Shown here: positions 1-6,606 of the stretch, piece after piece
How the letters are laid out: each line of letters starts with the position of its first letter
Position numbering within the stretch: the stretch's first letter is position 1
Assembly: GCA_031405895.1 (NCBI GenBank)
Contig: JANOFL010000175.1
Coordinates: 1 to 10,977, forward strand
From: BJ22 sp031405895
Lineage (GTDB): Bacteria; Planctomycetota; Planctomycetia; Pirellulales; Pirellulaceae
Direction of reading: 5' to 3'
DNA: 10,977 nucleotides
The notes under the pieces: generated by a model
Database searches by the model: none
Seen by the model: only the letters and a program-made list of their open reading frames with translations
What the model was told of the DNA's origin: nothing
Program-made: the position numbers and the translations under genes

Positions 1-103
1 CGGCAGGGCGTCAGCCCTCCATGTATTGCCGAAGCGGTTGGACAGAGATTGACCGGATGATCCTGTGGGCTGGCGGGCGACACGGAGGGCTGACGCCCTG
101 CCG
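1..103. repeat. REP-like inverted repeat pair (family A), left copy cut by window edge
   Basis: Bases 1-24 and 80-103 are inverted copies of each other, matching at 23 of 24 positions, with about 55 bp between them. Each arm carries the small palindrome AGGGC-GTCA-GCCCT, so each arm can fold alone and the two arms can also pair with each other. The right arm continues into GCTCGCC. The same extended arm (GGCGAGCGGCAGGG...) recurs near 10833, so this is a dispersed family. The left copy probably continues beyond the window. The architecture resembles REPINs or small MITEs. No coding function is seen; mobility is inferred only from the repeated, paired structure. Confidence 0.75.
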
Positions 104-145
104 CTCGCCAAAGCCGGCACTCGTCGTACGGGCGTGCGAACAACA

Positions 146-175
146 ACAATATGTCACCATTTGGTGACATATTGT
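146..175. promoter_or_regulatory. Perfect 30-bp palindrome, candidate operator
   Basis: Two perfect 14-bp arms (ACAATATGTCACCA and its reverse complement) flank a 2-bp TT spacer. The arms are AT-rich at the outer ends, unlike the surrounding GC-rich DNA. The site lies about 125 bp upstream of the chosen start of the secreted nuclease gene and about 47 bp upstream of a possible -10 box. The symmetry and size fit a binding site for a dimeric helix-turn-helix regulator, or a cruciform/hairpin. No regulator gene is adjacent and there is no T-tract, so a terminator is less likely. The function is inferred; the palindrome itself is directly visible. Confidence 0.55.
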
Positions 176-195
176 GGATACAGCCGGCCGCAAAC

Positions 196-227
196 TTGCT
201 GCGAGCTGCTCCGGGACCAGCTAGAAT
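196..227 (+). promoter_or_regulatory. Possible promoter of the nuclease gene
   Basis: TTGCTG (196-201) and TAGAAT (222-227) resemble -35 and -10 hexamers. The 20-bp spacing is longer than the usual 16-18 bp, so the -35 assignment is doubtful. A TAGAATG sequence also occurs at 6368, upstream of the oxidoreductase gene. It would give a leader of about 70 nt before the ATG at 301. Confidence 0.22.
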
Positions 228-300
228 GTTTCAATCTCGCATTCACGGGAGCCATCCAGTTGTCGCCCGTGCTCACCAGTTCAGCGCCGAGGTCTCGTCC

Positions 301-1185
301 ATGTTCCGATGGTTGCCCGTGATCTTGTTGCTGCTGGTTCAACCAGCTTCGCAGGGTTTGGCCCAGCAGCCGCTGACCCGGCTGGAGGGTTGCGTGCTGA
401 TGCCGACCGAATGGGCGGATGGGGACAGTTTTCTGGTTCGCGCCGCGGACGGGACGGAGTTCACGTTGCGGCTCTACGGAGCGGACTGTGTGGAGTGGCA
501 CGTCAACGATGAGACGGATTCCCGTCGCCTGCGCGCGCAACGCCGCTATTTTGGAATCTCGCGGGCCGGCGGGGATCGGCAAGCTTCGATTGAACTGGCG
601 AAGGGGTTCGGAAAATCCGCCGCGGAGCGGACAGCCGCCCTGATGGCCGGAACGATCACGGTCTTCACCGCCTACGCGGATGCCCGCGGCGACGGCAAAC
701 ATCAACGTGTTTACGGCTTCGTGCGGCTGGCCGATGGCCGGGACCTGGCGGCGGTGCTGGTTGAAGAAGGCCTGGCAAGAGCCTTTGGCGTGTACCGCGA
801 AACGCCGGACGGTGAAACGAACGACGAATGCCGCGAGGCGATGCGCGACCGGGAGTTGCAGGCCGCCAAGCTGGGCCACGGCATCTGGAGCAGGACCGAC
901 TGGGATGCCTTGCCAGTGGAACGCCATGAGCAACGCCAGGAAGATGCCGATCTGGAACAGGCCGAGGACAAGGCTCAATCAGCGGATGGCCTGATCCTCG
1001 ACCCCAACACGGCGGCCCGCGACGATCTGCTCAAACTTCCGGGTGTGGGCGAAGTCATTGCCAATCGCATCATCGAAGCCCGGCCCTACGCATCCGTGGA
1101 GGGATTGCTTCAGGTACCTGGCATCGGCGCGAAAACACTGGAAAGACTCCGGCCGCATCTGGAGATTCGTGAGTTTCCCCGCTGA
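301..1185 (+). CDS. Secreted staphylococcal-nuclease-like protein with C-terminal ComEA-type helix-hairpin-helix domain
   Basis: This 294-residue protein starts with a signal peptide (MFRWLPVILLLLVQPASQGLA), so it is predicted to be exported. Residues about 28-200 form a thermonuclease (SNase/TNase) domain. The active-site pattern appears intact: D42 in ADGDSF, R57 in LRLYGAD, D62 and E65 in ADCVE, and R136 in HQRVYGF match the metal-binding and catalytic Asp, Arg, Asp, Glu and Arg of staphylococcal nuclease. A charged linker (about 205-228) leads to a ComEA-like double HhH DNA-binding domain at 231-290, with LPGVG (246-250) and VPGIG (272-276). The ATG at 301 is chosen because it is followed by the signal peptide and preceded by GAGG 8 nt upstream. 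The reading frame is open back to an ATG at 151, but that start lies inside the 30-bp palindrome and would bury the signal sequence. The family cleaves DNA and RNA to nucleotides using calcium; a role in extracellular DNA degradation or scavenging is inferred. Confidence 0.9.
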   Translation: MFRWLPVILLLLVQPASQGLAQQPLTRLEGCVLMPTEWADGDSFLVRAADGTEFTLRLYGADCVEWHVNDETDSRRLRAQRRYFGISRAGGDRQASIELAKGFGKSAAERTAALMAGTITVFTAYADARGDGKHQRVYGFVRLADGRDLAAVLVEEGLARAFGVYRETPDGETNDECREAMRDRELQAAKLGHGIWSRTDWDALPVERHEQRQEDADLEQAEDKAQSADGLILDPNTAARDDLLKLPGVGEVIANRIIEARPYASVEGLLQVPGIGAKTLERLRPHLEIREFPR

Positions 1186-1191
1186 CCCTTG

Positions 1192-1410
1192 CCCGTGGTG
1201 ACAAAGCTCCCGCTTTGTCAGTGCCTCCAGGACCGGGCCAGTACAACTGGAACCGGCACCATTGCTGCGCCCCGCGCGTGAAACTTCCGGCTCCCTCCCC
1301 CTGGCAGGCCGGAAACGTGAGCGACGGTTTCCGGATTGGATCCCAACTCCGCGGTGGCTCCTTGCTTGCCAATCAGGGGACTGACAAAGCAGGAGCTTTG
1401 TCACCACGGG
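1192..1410. repeat. 219-bp element with 30-bp inverted ends (family B), between convergent genes
   Basis: Bases 1192-1221 and 1381-1410 are inverted copies with 29 of 30 matches. Each end is itself a hairpin: TGACAAAGC-TCCC-GCTTTGTCA at 1199-1220 and TGACAAAGC-AGGA-GCTTTGTCA at 1382-1403, each with a perfect 9-bp stem and 4-nt loop. The roughly 160-bp interior has no convincing ORF. The element fills the gap between two convergent genes, so its hairpins could help end transcription from both sides, but neither is followed by a T-tract. The layout is that of a REPIN or non-autonomous MITE. No clear target-site duplication was recognised. Confidence 0.75.
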
Positions 1411-1419
1411 GGGAAAAGA

Positions 1420-2847
1420 CTAGCGGCGGTTGGGGGACGGATGGGGGGTGACTTCGGCGCGGGCGATCGGGAGCAGGCCGTGGAAGAGGGAGCGGATGAC
1501 GCGGGCCATGTGCTCGGTGTCGAGCTTCTCCCAGTGGTCCGACAGCTGGTGGTAGTCGGCGTGGAGCGAGCCGGCTGAGAAGCTGTGGGCGATGACGCCT
1601 TTTTCCGCGAACGACCAGTTGTCGCTGCTGCGGTAAAGCATGGCGCTGAACTGGGGATGTTCGAAGATCGTCCCGCCATGCGGCTCGGCGGCGGCGTGCA
1701 TCAGTGGGCCAAGGTCGGATTCGCCCCAGCCGGTGACCCAGATCTTGCCGTCGGCCCCTGGCTCAGGGCGGCCGATCATTTCGATGTTGATGTTGGCGAC
1801 AATCTTCTCCAGCGGCCAGGTCGGCTCGCGGGCAAACTGGCGCGAGCCAAGCAGGCCCTGCTCTTCGCCCCAGAGCGTCATGAACAGCACGCTGCGGGCG
1901 GGGCGTTCGGGCAGGGCACCCAGAGCATCGGCGAGAGTCAGGACCGCTGTCACACCCGAAGCATCGTCGTCGGCACCGTTGAAGACGCGATCTTCACCGG
2001 TCGCAGTTTCACCGAGATGATCGAGGTGGGCCGTCAGCAGGACGGCTTGTTCCGCCAGGGCCTGATCCGAGCCCTTCAGCACACCGATGACGTTGCGGAC
2101 AATGGCATTGGAATGGAGGGCGGCGGGCAACTGGAGTCGAAGGGTCGCGCCGTCGGCGAGCGGTTCAGGGACCAGCACGACGGGCAGCGATACGCCGCGG
2201 CCCTCGCGCGCTACCCGGCCCTTGTCGGCGACAGCCCGGGCGACAGTGACAGCCGAATGATCGGCACCCACCGCGATAATGATCGCGGTTGCGCCGGCCT
2301 GCTTGAGCTGGTTGGCGGCCCGACCCAGCTGGGTCAGATAGCGCTGGCCGCCGCGCGACTCAAGATCATCCACCGAGACCGGTCCGGAAAACTGGCCCGC
2401 CGTGAATTCGTCCCTGAGGTTGACTTGCGGAACCACTCCCTCGAACGCGAACGGTTCATCATTCGCGGCGAGCAGTCCAGCCGTGGCAATCGCGCGGCCG
2501 TCTCCATCCCGCAGGTCGATTCCGTCGCGCGGCATCTGGACGAGGTCAATCTCCGAGTTCTGATACCACGTTCCGTCGACGCCGGCTGGCTCCAGTCCCG
2601 CCGCGACGAATCGGCTGGCGACATAGGCCGACGCGATGGTGAATCCGGGCGAAGGAGTTCCGCGGCCTCCGAGTTCATCACTGGCAAGAAAAGAGACCGT
2701 GCCGCGGACCGAGGGTTCGGTGATCTGGTCGAGAGCCTTCGCGACAGCAGAATCGGGTGGCGTGTCAGGAATGTCCTGACAGGCAGAAATCAGGCAAGGA
2801 CTGACGACTAGAGCCAACAGGAAAACGAGACTCTGTTGCAGCGGCAT
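1420..2847 (-). CDS. M28 family zinc metallopeptidase, lipoprotein
   Basis: This 475-residue protein has a short N-terminus, a hydrophobic stretch and a lipobox ending ISAC (Cys23), so it is probably lipid-anchored, with Gln and Asp at +2 and +3. Residues about 140-250 look like a protease-associated (PA) insertion, with GATAIIIAVG and LPVVLVPE strands. The M28 catalytic domain follows, with the usual di-zinc signature: H274 in AHLDHLG, the Asp cluster in NGADDDASG (290-298), E328-E329 in GEEQGLLGS and H433 in DYHQLSDHW. The fourth metal-ligand position is Glu356 (NIEMIGR) where many family members have Asp. M28 enzymes are aminopeptidases or related carboxypeptidases; the substrate cannot be assigned. 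The start is the ATG complementary to 2845-2847, directly before the lipoprotein signal; no strong Shine-Dalgarno is visible. It lies 187 bp downstream of a larger M28 gene on the same strand, and the two share a WYQ-containing segment (DGTWYQ here, NGTWYQ there), so they are likely distant paralogues. Confidence 0.9.
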   Translation of the reverse strand: MPLQQSLVFLLALVVSPCLISACQDIPDTPPDSAVAKALDQITEPSVRGTVSFLASDELGGRGTPSPGFTIASAYVASRFVAAGLEPAGVDGTWYQNSEIDLVQMPRDGIDLRDGDGRAIATAGLLAANDEPFAFEGVVPQVNLRDEFTAGQFSGPVSVDDLESRGGQRYLTQLGRAANQLKQAGATAIIIAVGADHSAVTVARAVADKGRVAREGRGVSLPVVLVPEPLADGATLRLQLPAALHSNAIVRNVIGVLKGSDQALAEQAVLLTAHLDHLGETATGEDRVFNGADDDASGVTAVLTLADALGALPERPARSVLFMTLWGEEQGLLGSRQFAREPTWPLEKIVANINIEMIGRPEPGADGKIWVTGWGESDLGPLMHAAAEPHGGTIFEHPQFSAMLYRSSDNWSFAEKGVIAHSFSAGSLHADYHQLSDHWEKLDTEHMARVIRSLFHGLLPIARAEVTPHPSPNRR

Positions 2848-2988
2848 GTGAAGGTTTTCCCGGTCGCTTTGACGATTGGCCTGGCGATGGATCTCGCCGA
2901 ATCAGCCGCGGTGTATCAGATATTCATGGCTTGACATGGCTGGGCAGACACTGGGCTTGAACCCATGCGGTCGCCCCTCACCCCCCGC

Positions 2989-3018
2989 CCCCCTCTCCCC
3001 GAAGACGGGGCGAGGGGG
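2989..3018 (-). terminator. GC-rich stem-loop after the large peptidase gene
   Basis: CCCCCTCTCCCC (2989-3000) and GGGGCGAGGGGG (3007-3018) pair over 12 bp with one mismatch around the loop GAAGAC. On the minus strand it lies 17 bp beyond the stop codon of the large M28 peptidase and before the downstream M28 gene. It could end or attenuate transcription between them, but it lacks a clear T-tract. Pyrimidine-rich CCCTCACCCC...CCCTCTCCCC blocks of this kind also occur as dispersed intergenic repeats in many bacteria, so it may be a repeat rather than a true terminator. Confidence 0.45.
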
Positions 3019-3034
3019 AGGAAGATTGGTTGGG

Positions 3035-6000
3035 CTATCGTCGTTCGGGAATGATTTTGAACTCAAGCCGCTGGTCGCCGCGCATCACTACGATCGCGAC
3101 TTCCTGGCCGGGCTTGAGCGCGCCGAGTGCATATGAATATTCCTGGACATTCTCGATCTTCTTGCCGGCCAGTTCGACCACAACGTCACCGGCCCGCACA
3201 CCACCCCGATGGGCAGGTGCGCCTTCGGTCACGCCGTCGAGCAGGGTTCCCGAAATCCCGCCGGCGTAGTTTGGAAGGGTACCGAGGTAAGCGATCATTG
3301 ATATTTTCGGCTGGCTGTTCTCGACCAGTTCCTGGCGAACGAACCGTGGCGCATCGCCGGTCGCCAGTTTGCGGGTAATCAGGCCCATCAGCCGGGCGAT
3401 CTTGGCCGCCGACTCGTAATCGAGTTTGTCGGGCGTGTCGCGCGGCGTGTGGTAGTCGGTGTGCGAGCCGGTGAAGGCCGACAGGATCGGCACGCCGGCC
3501 CGGTAGAACGACGTCGCGTCGGTCGGCAGGTTGACGTCGTCGATGAGCTTGATGTTGAGATCGAGCATCGCGCCCAGTTCCGCCATTGCCTTCCAGTCGG
3601 GCGATGAGCTGACGCCCTGGAGCATCAGGGAGTCGTTGTAGCGACCGACCATGTCCATGTTCAGGCAGGCCGCGATGTAGGGGTAGATGCCGTCTTCGGC
3701 GGGCGGGTTGGCGGGTGGAGCGGCAGGGTTGGCGGGTGGAGCGGAAGAGATCGTCGCTGACGCTTCCGGCTCGTTGGCGGGGGCCATCGCTTCGGTATGG
3801 GCTTTCATCCAGGCTTTGAGCGAGTTGACGTAGTGCTGGGAGCCGAACAGGCCCAGCTCTTCACCCGACCAGGCGGCGAAGACCACGTCGTGTTTCAGTT
3901 CCAGCTTGCCGGCGGTCTTTTGACGGCTCAGGAACTCGGCGATCTCCAGCATCGCCGCGACTCCAGAGGCATTGTCGTCAGCCCCGAAATGGATCTTTTC
4001 CTTTTCGTCATCGCGGGCAAGCGAGCTTCCGCTGCGGCCGGCTCCGAGGTGGTCGATGTGGGCACCGACCAGGATCGACGAAAAGCCCGGCATTCTTCCG
4101 GCCGGCAAGCGGCCGACCACATTCCGGCCGCGGCCCTTCTTCTGTGTCACGGCGATGTTGGCGGAGAGGTTCAGGCCGCCGAGCGGGATGCCCATCGCCG
4201 GTTCGCCGGTGTCAAGCTGGTCCTGCAGCGTCTTCAGGTCCTTGCCCGCGGCTTTCAGCCAGTCCGCGGCAACGGTGTCTGTAACGGACACGACGGCGAC
4301 GCTGGTCGAGCCCAGCGGCGACTCTTTTTCCAGCGGAACAAGTTGTTCGCGGGCAGCCGAATTGGGTCCGCTGACGAAGATGATCCCCCGCGCGCCGCGG
4401 TCGCGGGCTTCCATCGCCTTCTTGCGCAGTTCACTGTGATATTGCAGGTGCTGGCGGCGCTCGGGTGTAATGTTCTCGGGCAGATAACGGAGCGCGAGAA
4501 CCCATTTCCCGGTCACGTCGAGGTGAACGTACGAGTCGTAGCCCGGCTGACCTTCGGCTTCGGGTGCCACAATTCCGTAGCCGGCCCAAACCAGGTCGCC
4601 CGCTTCAATCGCACCGGTCTGGCTAAATGTGAGCGGCCGCCAGTCGCGGTCCAGCTCCAGGGCCTGGGCGCCAACAGTCAGCTGGTTGTCCGGTCCCAGT
4701 TCGGCACCGGCGGGAAACTCGAACTCCTGATACCAGGTGCCGTTGTCGCCAGCAGGCTGCAAGCCGAGGTGGTCGAGGTAGGCCGCGACATAGGCTGTTG
4801 CCTGACGTTCGCCGGAGGAACCGGTCATGCGGCCCGCCAGCCGCGGGTGGCAGAGGAAGTCGACATGCTTCATCAAGTCGAGTCCGCGAAAGTCAGGATC
4901 GGTCGCGTCGCCGGCAGTGCGGCCGCTGGCGGCCGAATCGTCAACAAGCGCCCTGTCGTCCGGGGCGGGTTCGGCCACCGCGTCGGCCTGATCGAGTCCG
5001 AGGGCCTTGAGCGCGGCGGCGTGATTCCAGTCGGCCAGAAAAATCTGCGAACGTTTCTCATTGCGGTTGGAAGTCCAGGTCAGCCGCTGGCCGTCGCCGG
5101 TGAAGCTGGCCAGTCCGTCAAAGCCATCGGTCGTCGTGACACGGACCGGTTCGCGCTGGCCCTCCGCATCGACGAGGTAGAGCTCGAAGTTGCCAAAGCC
5201 GTGGGTGTTGGTGTTGTAGATCAGGTACTTGCCTGACGGATGGAAAAACGGTGCCCACGACATCGTGCCCGAGCAGGTCAGTTGCCGCTGTTCGCTGCCG
5301 TCGATGTTCATGGTGAAGATTTCGGCCGTCGCGCCATCTTCGGAGAACCGCCGCCAGCAGATTTGTTTGCCATCGGCCGAGAAGAACGGCCCGCCGTCGT
5401 ATCCGGGACTGTCAGTCAGCTGGCGGACGTTGGTCCCGTCGCTGTTCATGATGTAGATGTCCATCATGTAAGACAGGTCGCGGGAGAAGATCTCGGCGGC
5501 TTTTCCTTCCGGCGGCTTTTCGTAGCCCCGGCGATTGGAGGCAAACGCGATCAGGGTCCCGTCAGGCGAGTAGCTGCCCTCGGCGTCGTAGCCCTTCTCG
5601 CTGGTCAGCTGCCGGGTCGAACCGGATTCGAGATCGGTTTCGTAGAGCTGGTACTGGTCGTCGTAGTTCCATTCGTAGCGCGGGGCGTTGCCTTCCTCCC
5701 GCTTTTTGATCAGGTCGGCCTGTTTCTGCATCGCTGCCGGGTCGTCGTGCGTCGAGGCAAACATCACCCGTTTGCCGTCGGGGTGGATCCACGAGCAGGT
5801 GGTCATGCCCTTGCCCGGACTGACGCGGCGGGTCTCGCCCGTTTCAAAGTCGAGCAGGTAGATCTGGTAGAAGGGATTGCCGGACTCGCGTTCGCTTTGA
5901 AAGACCATCCGCGTTGCGTCGGCGTTGAAGTAGCCTTCACCGGACCGCAGACCGTCGAAAGTGATTTGGCGGGCACCGGTCAGAAACGACGATTCGTCGG

Positions 6001-6154
6001 GGCCGGCAATGGCGGGAGCGGAAGCACCTGGTTTGGCTTGGGCGGCAACTGGCGGCAGTTCGCCAGCGGCAAGCAGGCAGGCCAGGAGCGGGACCACCGC
6101 GAGGCGTGCGGGTCCGCGAAACGGCGAAGGGAACAATGTCATGGCTTTTCTCAT
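3035..6154 (-). CDS. Large secreted M28 metallopeptidase with TolB-like propeller and C-terminal PDZ domain
   Basis: A 1039-residue exported protein. The N-terminus has basic residues, a hydrophobic core (LAVVPLLACLLAA) and a likely cleavage site near VAAQA (36-40). Residues about 60-380 are a TolB/PD40-type beta-propeller with repeated motifs such as SYSPDGTLIAFASNRRG, MNSDGTNVRQLTD and MNIDGSEQRQLTC. After an acidic linker (388-420), residues 425-930 form an M28 peptidase with a PA-like insertion (about 510-670). Its metal site is complete: H699 (AHIDHLG), the Asp pair in HFGADDNASG (722-731), E765-E766 (SGEELGLFGS), D834 (NMDMVGR) and H902 (TDYHTPRD). A Pro/Ala-rich insert at about 786-822 interrupts the catalytic domain. 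Residues about 955-1035 are a PDZ domain (GVRAGDVVVELAGKKI). It is far longer than a bare M28 enzyme. The start at 6154 (MRKAM) is preferred; ATG at 6142 is a close alternative, and the frame is open up to 6448 but that extension does not look like a secreted N-terminus. A role in periplasmic or extracellular peptide processing is inferred. Confidence 0.9.
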   Translation of the reverse strand: MRKAMTLFPSPFRGPARLAVVPLLACLLAAGELPPVAAQAKPGASAPAIAGPDESSFLTGARQITFDGLRSGEGYFNADATRMVFQSERESGNPFYQIYLLDFETGETRRVSPGKGMTTCSWIHPDGKRVMFASTHDDPAAMQKQADLIKKREEGNAPRYEWNYDDQYQLYETDLESGSTRQLTSEKGYDAEGSYSPDGTLIAFASNRRGYEKPPEGKAAEIFSRDLSYMMDIYIMNSDGTNVRQLTDSPGYDGGPFFSADGKQICWRRFSEDGATAEIFTMNIDGSEQRQLTCSGTMSWAPFFHPSGKYLIYNTNTHGFGNFELYLVDAEGQREPVRVTTTDGFDGLASFTGDGQRLTWTSNRNEKRSQIFLADWNHAAALKALGLDQADAVAEPAPDDRALVDDSAASGRTAGDATDPDFRGLDLMKHVDFLCHPRLAGRMTGSSGERQATAYVAAYLDHLGLQPAGDNGTWYQEFEFPAGAELGPDNQLTVGAQALELDRDWRPLTFSQTGAIEAGDLVWAGYGIVAPEAEGQPGYDSYVHLDVTGKWVLALRYLPENITPERRQHLQYHSELRKKAMEARDRGARGIIFVSGPNSAAREQLVPLEKESPLGSTSVAVVSVTDTVAADWLKAAGKDLKTLQDQLDTGEPAMGIPLGGLNLSANIAVTQKKGRGRNVVGRLPAGRMPGFSSILVGAHIDHLGAGRSGSSLARDDEKEKIHFGADDNASGVAAMLEIAEFLSRQKTAGKLELKHDVVFAAWSGEELGLFGSQHYVNSLKAWMKAHTEAMAPANEPEASATISSAPPANPAAPPANPPAEDGIYPYIAACLNMDMVGRYNDSLMLQGVSSSPDWKAMAELGAMLDLNIKLIDDVNLPTDATSFYRAGVPILSAFTGSHTDYHTPRDTPDKLDYESAAKIARLMGLITRKLATGDAPRFVRQELVENSQPKISMIAYLGTLPNYAGGISGTLLDGVTEGAPAHRGGVRAGDVVVELAGKKIENVQEYSYALGALKPGQEVAIVVMRGDQRLEFKIIPERR
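3705..3746. repeat. Two-copy 21-bp tandem repeat inside the M28 coding sequence
   Basis: Bases 3705-3725 and 3726-3746 are direct repeats matching at 20 of 21 positions. They keep the reading frame and encode the duplicated APPANP-type segment of a Pro/Ala-rich insert (about residues 803-817 of the large peptidase), located between the catalytic Glu pair and the NMDMVGR ligand motif. It is probably a surface loop that tolerates length change. Confidence 0.7.
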
Positions 6155-6462
6155 CGCTTCAGGCTGGGGACTTGGGCTGTCGGACCGACTTTCCAAAACG
6201 GCGAGTTCGCACAATTGTTGGCCGACAGTTGGGTTGCATTCTGGGGCCGGGTTTTGCACCGATCCAGTCCGGTTGACCGGCCAAATCGTCCGGATCGGCG
6301 TCGCCCCCGACAAACAGCACGTGGGGCTGCGGCAAGTTTGCTGGAGGGGTGCTTTCCGGTCGGGCGTTAGAATGCGGGCAAAATGGCATTCAAGAACGAA
6401 AGTCAGCCGCCGATGGCGGGAGCGCGGACCGGATTGGTGTTCTGTCACAGTTTGAAGTTTGG
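6155..6462. other. Divergent intergenic region, left part
   Basis: This part of the 452-bp gap between the large peptidase (-) and the oxidoreductase (+) holds no convincing gene. The minus-strand frame of the peptidase stays open here but gives no secretion signal or recognisable domain. A TAGAATG sequence at 6368-6374 may be a -10 element for the + gene. On the minus strand, TTGAAT followed 16 bp later by TCTAAC (about 6391 back to 6364) is a weak promoter candidate for the peptidase. GGGCGTTAG at 6362-6370 repeats half of the core of the REP-like element found 100 bp further on. Confidence 0.4.
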
Positions 6463-6529
6463 ATCAGCCGCCGGGCGTTAGCCCCCGGTTGGGGCCCCGG
6501 AAACCGGACGCTAACACGTTGCGGCTGAT
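6463..6529. repeat. REP-like inverted pair (family C) upstream of the oxidoreductase gene
   Basis: Bases 6464-6490 and 6502-6528 are inverted copies, matching at 21 of 27 positions, around an 11-bp centre containing the palindrome GGGGCCCC. An A/T pair extends the stem to 6463-6529. The left arm contains CCGGGCGTTAGCCCCCGG, whose core GGGC-GTTA-GCCC is nearly the same as the GGGC-GTCA-GCCC core of the family A repeats at the window ends. In RNA it would fold as a long imperfect hairpin ending about 77 nt before the next start codon. Repeat family membership is inferred from the shared core and paired arrangement. Confidence 0.65.
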
Positions 6530-6606
6530 GGACGTGATCCGAAAACGAAGCGTTGACAATGCACTCGTCCGGGCGTTCGGGTTGTTCCACACAGGACAGG
6601 TAACAG

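Noticed and set aside
151..300. Upstream extension of the nuclease gene to an ATG at 151
   Set aside because: It begins within the 30-bp palindrome and would place a clear signal peptide inside the protein; the ATG at 301 has a GAGG site and a proper signal sequence.
1585..2811. Long + strand open frame of 408 residues opposite the small M28 peptidase
   Set aside because: The minus-strand frame carries the complete M28 signature; the + frame has no recognisable domain and is an antisense product of high GC.
2931..2966. TTGACA on the + strand near 2932 as a promoter
   Set aside because: No + strand gene follows and no convincing -10 is placed 16-18 bp downstream.
3797..5236. Long + strand open frame of 479 residues opposite the large peptidase
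   Set aside because: It lies antisense to clear M28 and propeller motifs and has no domain features of its own. The 376-residue + frame at 5240-6370 is rejected for the same reason.
6155..6448. Upstream extension of the large peptidase
   Set aside because: The extra 98 residues are Cys-, Arg- and Pro-rich with no domain and would bury the signal peptide.
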